From the NCBI RefSeq assembly GCF_013201725.1, contig NZ_CP053835.1:2046001-2110000 (forward strand): a stretch of DNA of 64,000 bases. Direction: 5' to 3'. Position numbers and translations under genes: made by a program. Position 1 is the first letter of the stretch, and each line of letters starts with the position of its first letter. The notes beneath the pieces are model-generated. The model was not told where the DNA came from, did no database searches, and was given only the letters and a program-made list of their open reading frames with translations. The stretch is from Arcobacter defluvii. Its GTDB lineage: Bacteria > Campylobacterota > Campylobacteria > Campylobacterales > Arcobacteraceae. This document shows positions 62,909 through 64,000 of this stretch, piece after piece.

Positions 62909-64000
62909 TTAAAAAGTGTATTTCATAGCAAGAGTGAAATTTCTAGGCTCTCCATAATTTATATTAGATTGAGCAATACCTTCATAATATTTTTTATCAA
63001 ATATGTTATCTATATTAAGCTGTAAATTCATATTCTTATCTATGTTATATTTAAACATTGTATTTACAATTGTGTATCCACCTTGTCCAACATGATTTCC
63101 CATAAATGTTTCTTCTATTTTACTTCTATAGTTTAAACCTGCACCTAACTCAAATCTATCAAAAATATATTTACTCCATAAATTTGCCGTTGTTCTTGAT
63201 GATTCAGCTTTATATTTTTCTCCATTTTCTTCTTTTGCATCAAAATGTGAAATACCAAAACTTAAAGCCCAGTTATCTGTAATTGCTCCATCCATTTCAA
63301 ATTCAACACCTTTACTAACAACACCCTCTACTAATTTTGATGGGATACTACCATCAGGAAGACGAGGAGCATCGTTATCTGATGCAACACCATCTTTTTC
63401 TACTCTAAAAAAAGCTAATGAAGCATTTAGTTTACCATCAAAATATTCTCCCTTTATTCCTGCTTCATAATTATCTCCTTCAGCAGGATTTAAAGTTTTA
63501 GCATCTCTATCCAATTCCGTTCTTGGTTCGAAAATATTTGTATAACTTGTATAAATTGAATGATTATCATCAATATCATAAACTACACCTATATAAGGAG
63601 TTACTTCATCTGTAAACTCTCTTTTATAATCTGTTCCATTTGTATTTTTTTCTTCCCAATCTGAAACTCTCACTCCAGCAATAATTTTCAACTCTTCCAT
63701 AAGTGAAAGCTTACTTGCTAAAAACTTAGCTGATTGTTCTCTCTCAAATATTCTAAATTTATCTGTAGGTGATAAATTTGGATTAGCAATATTTATATTA
63801 TTAAAATCCAATTGTGTACAAGGCAAAAATCCCATTTGACAAAACATATCAAATCCTGAACCAGGAGCATAAGTATATTTATAATCACTTTTTTGATTAT
63901 TCTTTTTCAAATTATATTTGTTATATATATACCCAGCAACTACTTCATGTTTTAAATTAGCTAATTCAAATGGAATAGAAACATAAAAATTGATATTATC
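62909..64000 (-). CDS. TonB-dependent siderophore receptor (N-terminal part outside window)
   Basis: Visible C-terminal 363 residues; the frame stays open to base 64000, so the TTG at 63910 is internal and the signal peptide, plug and first strands lie beyond. Barrel hallmarks: VTPYIGVVYDIDDNHSIYTSY, LNPAEGDNYEAGIKGEYFDG, ALSFGISHFDAKEENGE, and the C-terminal NIDNIFDKKYYEG ending in KYTF with a terminal Phe. This is close to the FhuE/FpvA/coprogen-type ferric siderophore receptors. Outer-membrane iron import energised by TonB; expected to be Fur-regulated, but its promoter is outside. Confidence 0.92.
   Translation of the reverse strand, partial: DNINFYVSIPFELANLKHEVVAGYIYNKYNLKKNNQKSDYKYTYAPGSGFDMFCQMGFLPCTQLDFNNINIANPNLSPTDKFRIFEREQSAKFLASKLSLMEELKIIAGVRVSDWEEKNTNGTDYKREFTDEVTPYIGVVYDIDDNHSIYTSYTNIFEPRTELDRDAKTLNPAEGDNYEAGIKGEYFDGKLNASLAFFRVEKDGVASDNDAPRLPDGSIPSKLVEGVVSKGVEFEMDGAITDNWALSFGISHFDAKEENGEKYKAESSRTTANLWSKYIFDRFELGAGLNYRSKIEETFMGNHVGQGGYTIVNTMFKYNIDKNMNLQLNIDNIFDKKYYEGIAQSNINYGEPRNFTLAMKYTF

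Noticed and set aside
1-64000. CRISPR array, prophage or transposase genes
   Set aside because: No regularly spaced direct repeats, phage structural genes or transposase motifs were seen on either strand.

Overview
This window looks like chromosome from a very AT-rich Campylobacterota (Epsilonproteobacteria), most likely an Arcobacter/Aliarcobacter relative. The signs are the strong A/T codon bias, a CiaB-type invasion antigen, AHQWRQPL-type histidine kinases, a large NAD-type glutamate dehydrogenase and a dense set of PAS/GGDEF/EAL signalling proteins. Species cannot be fixed from sequence alone. No prophage, insertion sequence, rRNA operon or CRISPR array is visible.

Layout. 1-4.6 kb: a 5'-truncated UvrD-like helicase followed by two exported proteins in one tight operon. 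4.7-9.4 kb: a signalling block in which an unknown protein and a REC-PAS-coiled-coil regulator converge on a REC-kinase hybrid and a GAF-like histidine kinase. 9.58-9.97 kb: tRNA-Gln, Tyr, Phe and Leu. 10-16.2 kb: a Cache-domain kinase, an FMN reductase, a PAS/GGDEF-like/EAL protein and a PIN-PhoH ATPase. 16.2-19.6 kb: a Fur-box-preceded FeoB-associated-type mini-protein, an HD phosphohydrolase that appears to start on ATA, pdxH, a zinc protein and a parvulin. 19.6-26.8 kb: a diguanylate cyclase, a dedA-dbpA operon, and an EAL protein translationally coupled to a degenerate GGDEF protein. 26.8-29.6 kb: pxpABC (5-oxoprolinase) led by an unknown ORF without a standard start codon. 30.5-36.7 kb: a TetR-controlled HlyD/RbbA/YhhJ-type ABC export operon with a clear palindromic operator. 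36.8-42.3 kb: phosphate permease, DUF5677-like gene, htpG and aqpZ. 42.4-45 kb: ciaB, a CWC zinc protein and a decayed metallophosphoesterase. 45-48.9 kb: a LetB-like seven-MCE protein with LetA split into two genes. 49-54.3 kb: a truncated hemoglobin, a c-heme-motif GGDEF-EAL protein, a SagB-type oxidoreductase and small envelope proteins. 54.3-58.1 kb: glutamate dehydrogenase and YbaK. 58.1-62.6 kb: a more accessory stretch (AlkC-like glycosylase, RhuM-HKD fusion, two membrane proteins). 62.6-62.9 kb: an intergenic region full of inverted repeats. 62.9-64 kb: the C-terminal part of a TonB-dependent siderophore receptor running off the window.

How it fits together: most genes are housekeeping, sensing or envelope functions. 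Five c-di-GMP-type proteins (one GGDEF-only, one GGDEF-EAL, two EAL proteins with degenerate GGDEF, one degenerate GGDEF-only) and three histidine kinases suggest strong environmental sensing. The iron theme appears twice (Fur-boxed mini-protein, siderophore receptor) and the heme theme twice side by side (hemoglobin, heme-motif GGDEF-EAL). I see no single obviously new multi-gene system. The best leads are the two apparent ATA starts, the split LetA, the CxxCH GGDEF-EAL protein, the RhuM-HKD fusion with its membrane/pentapeptide neighbours, and the structured intergenic region near 62.7 kb.
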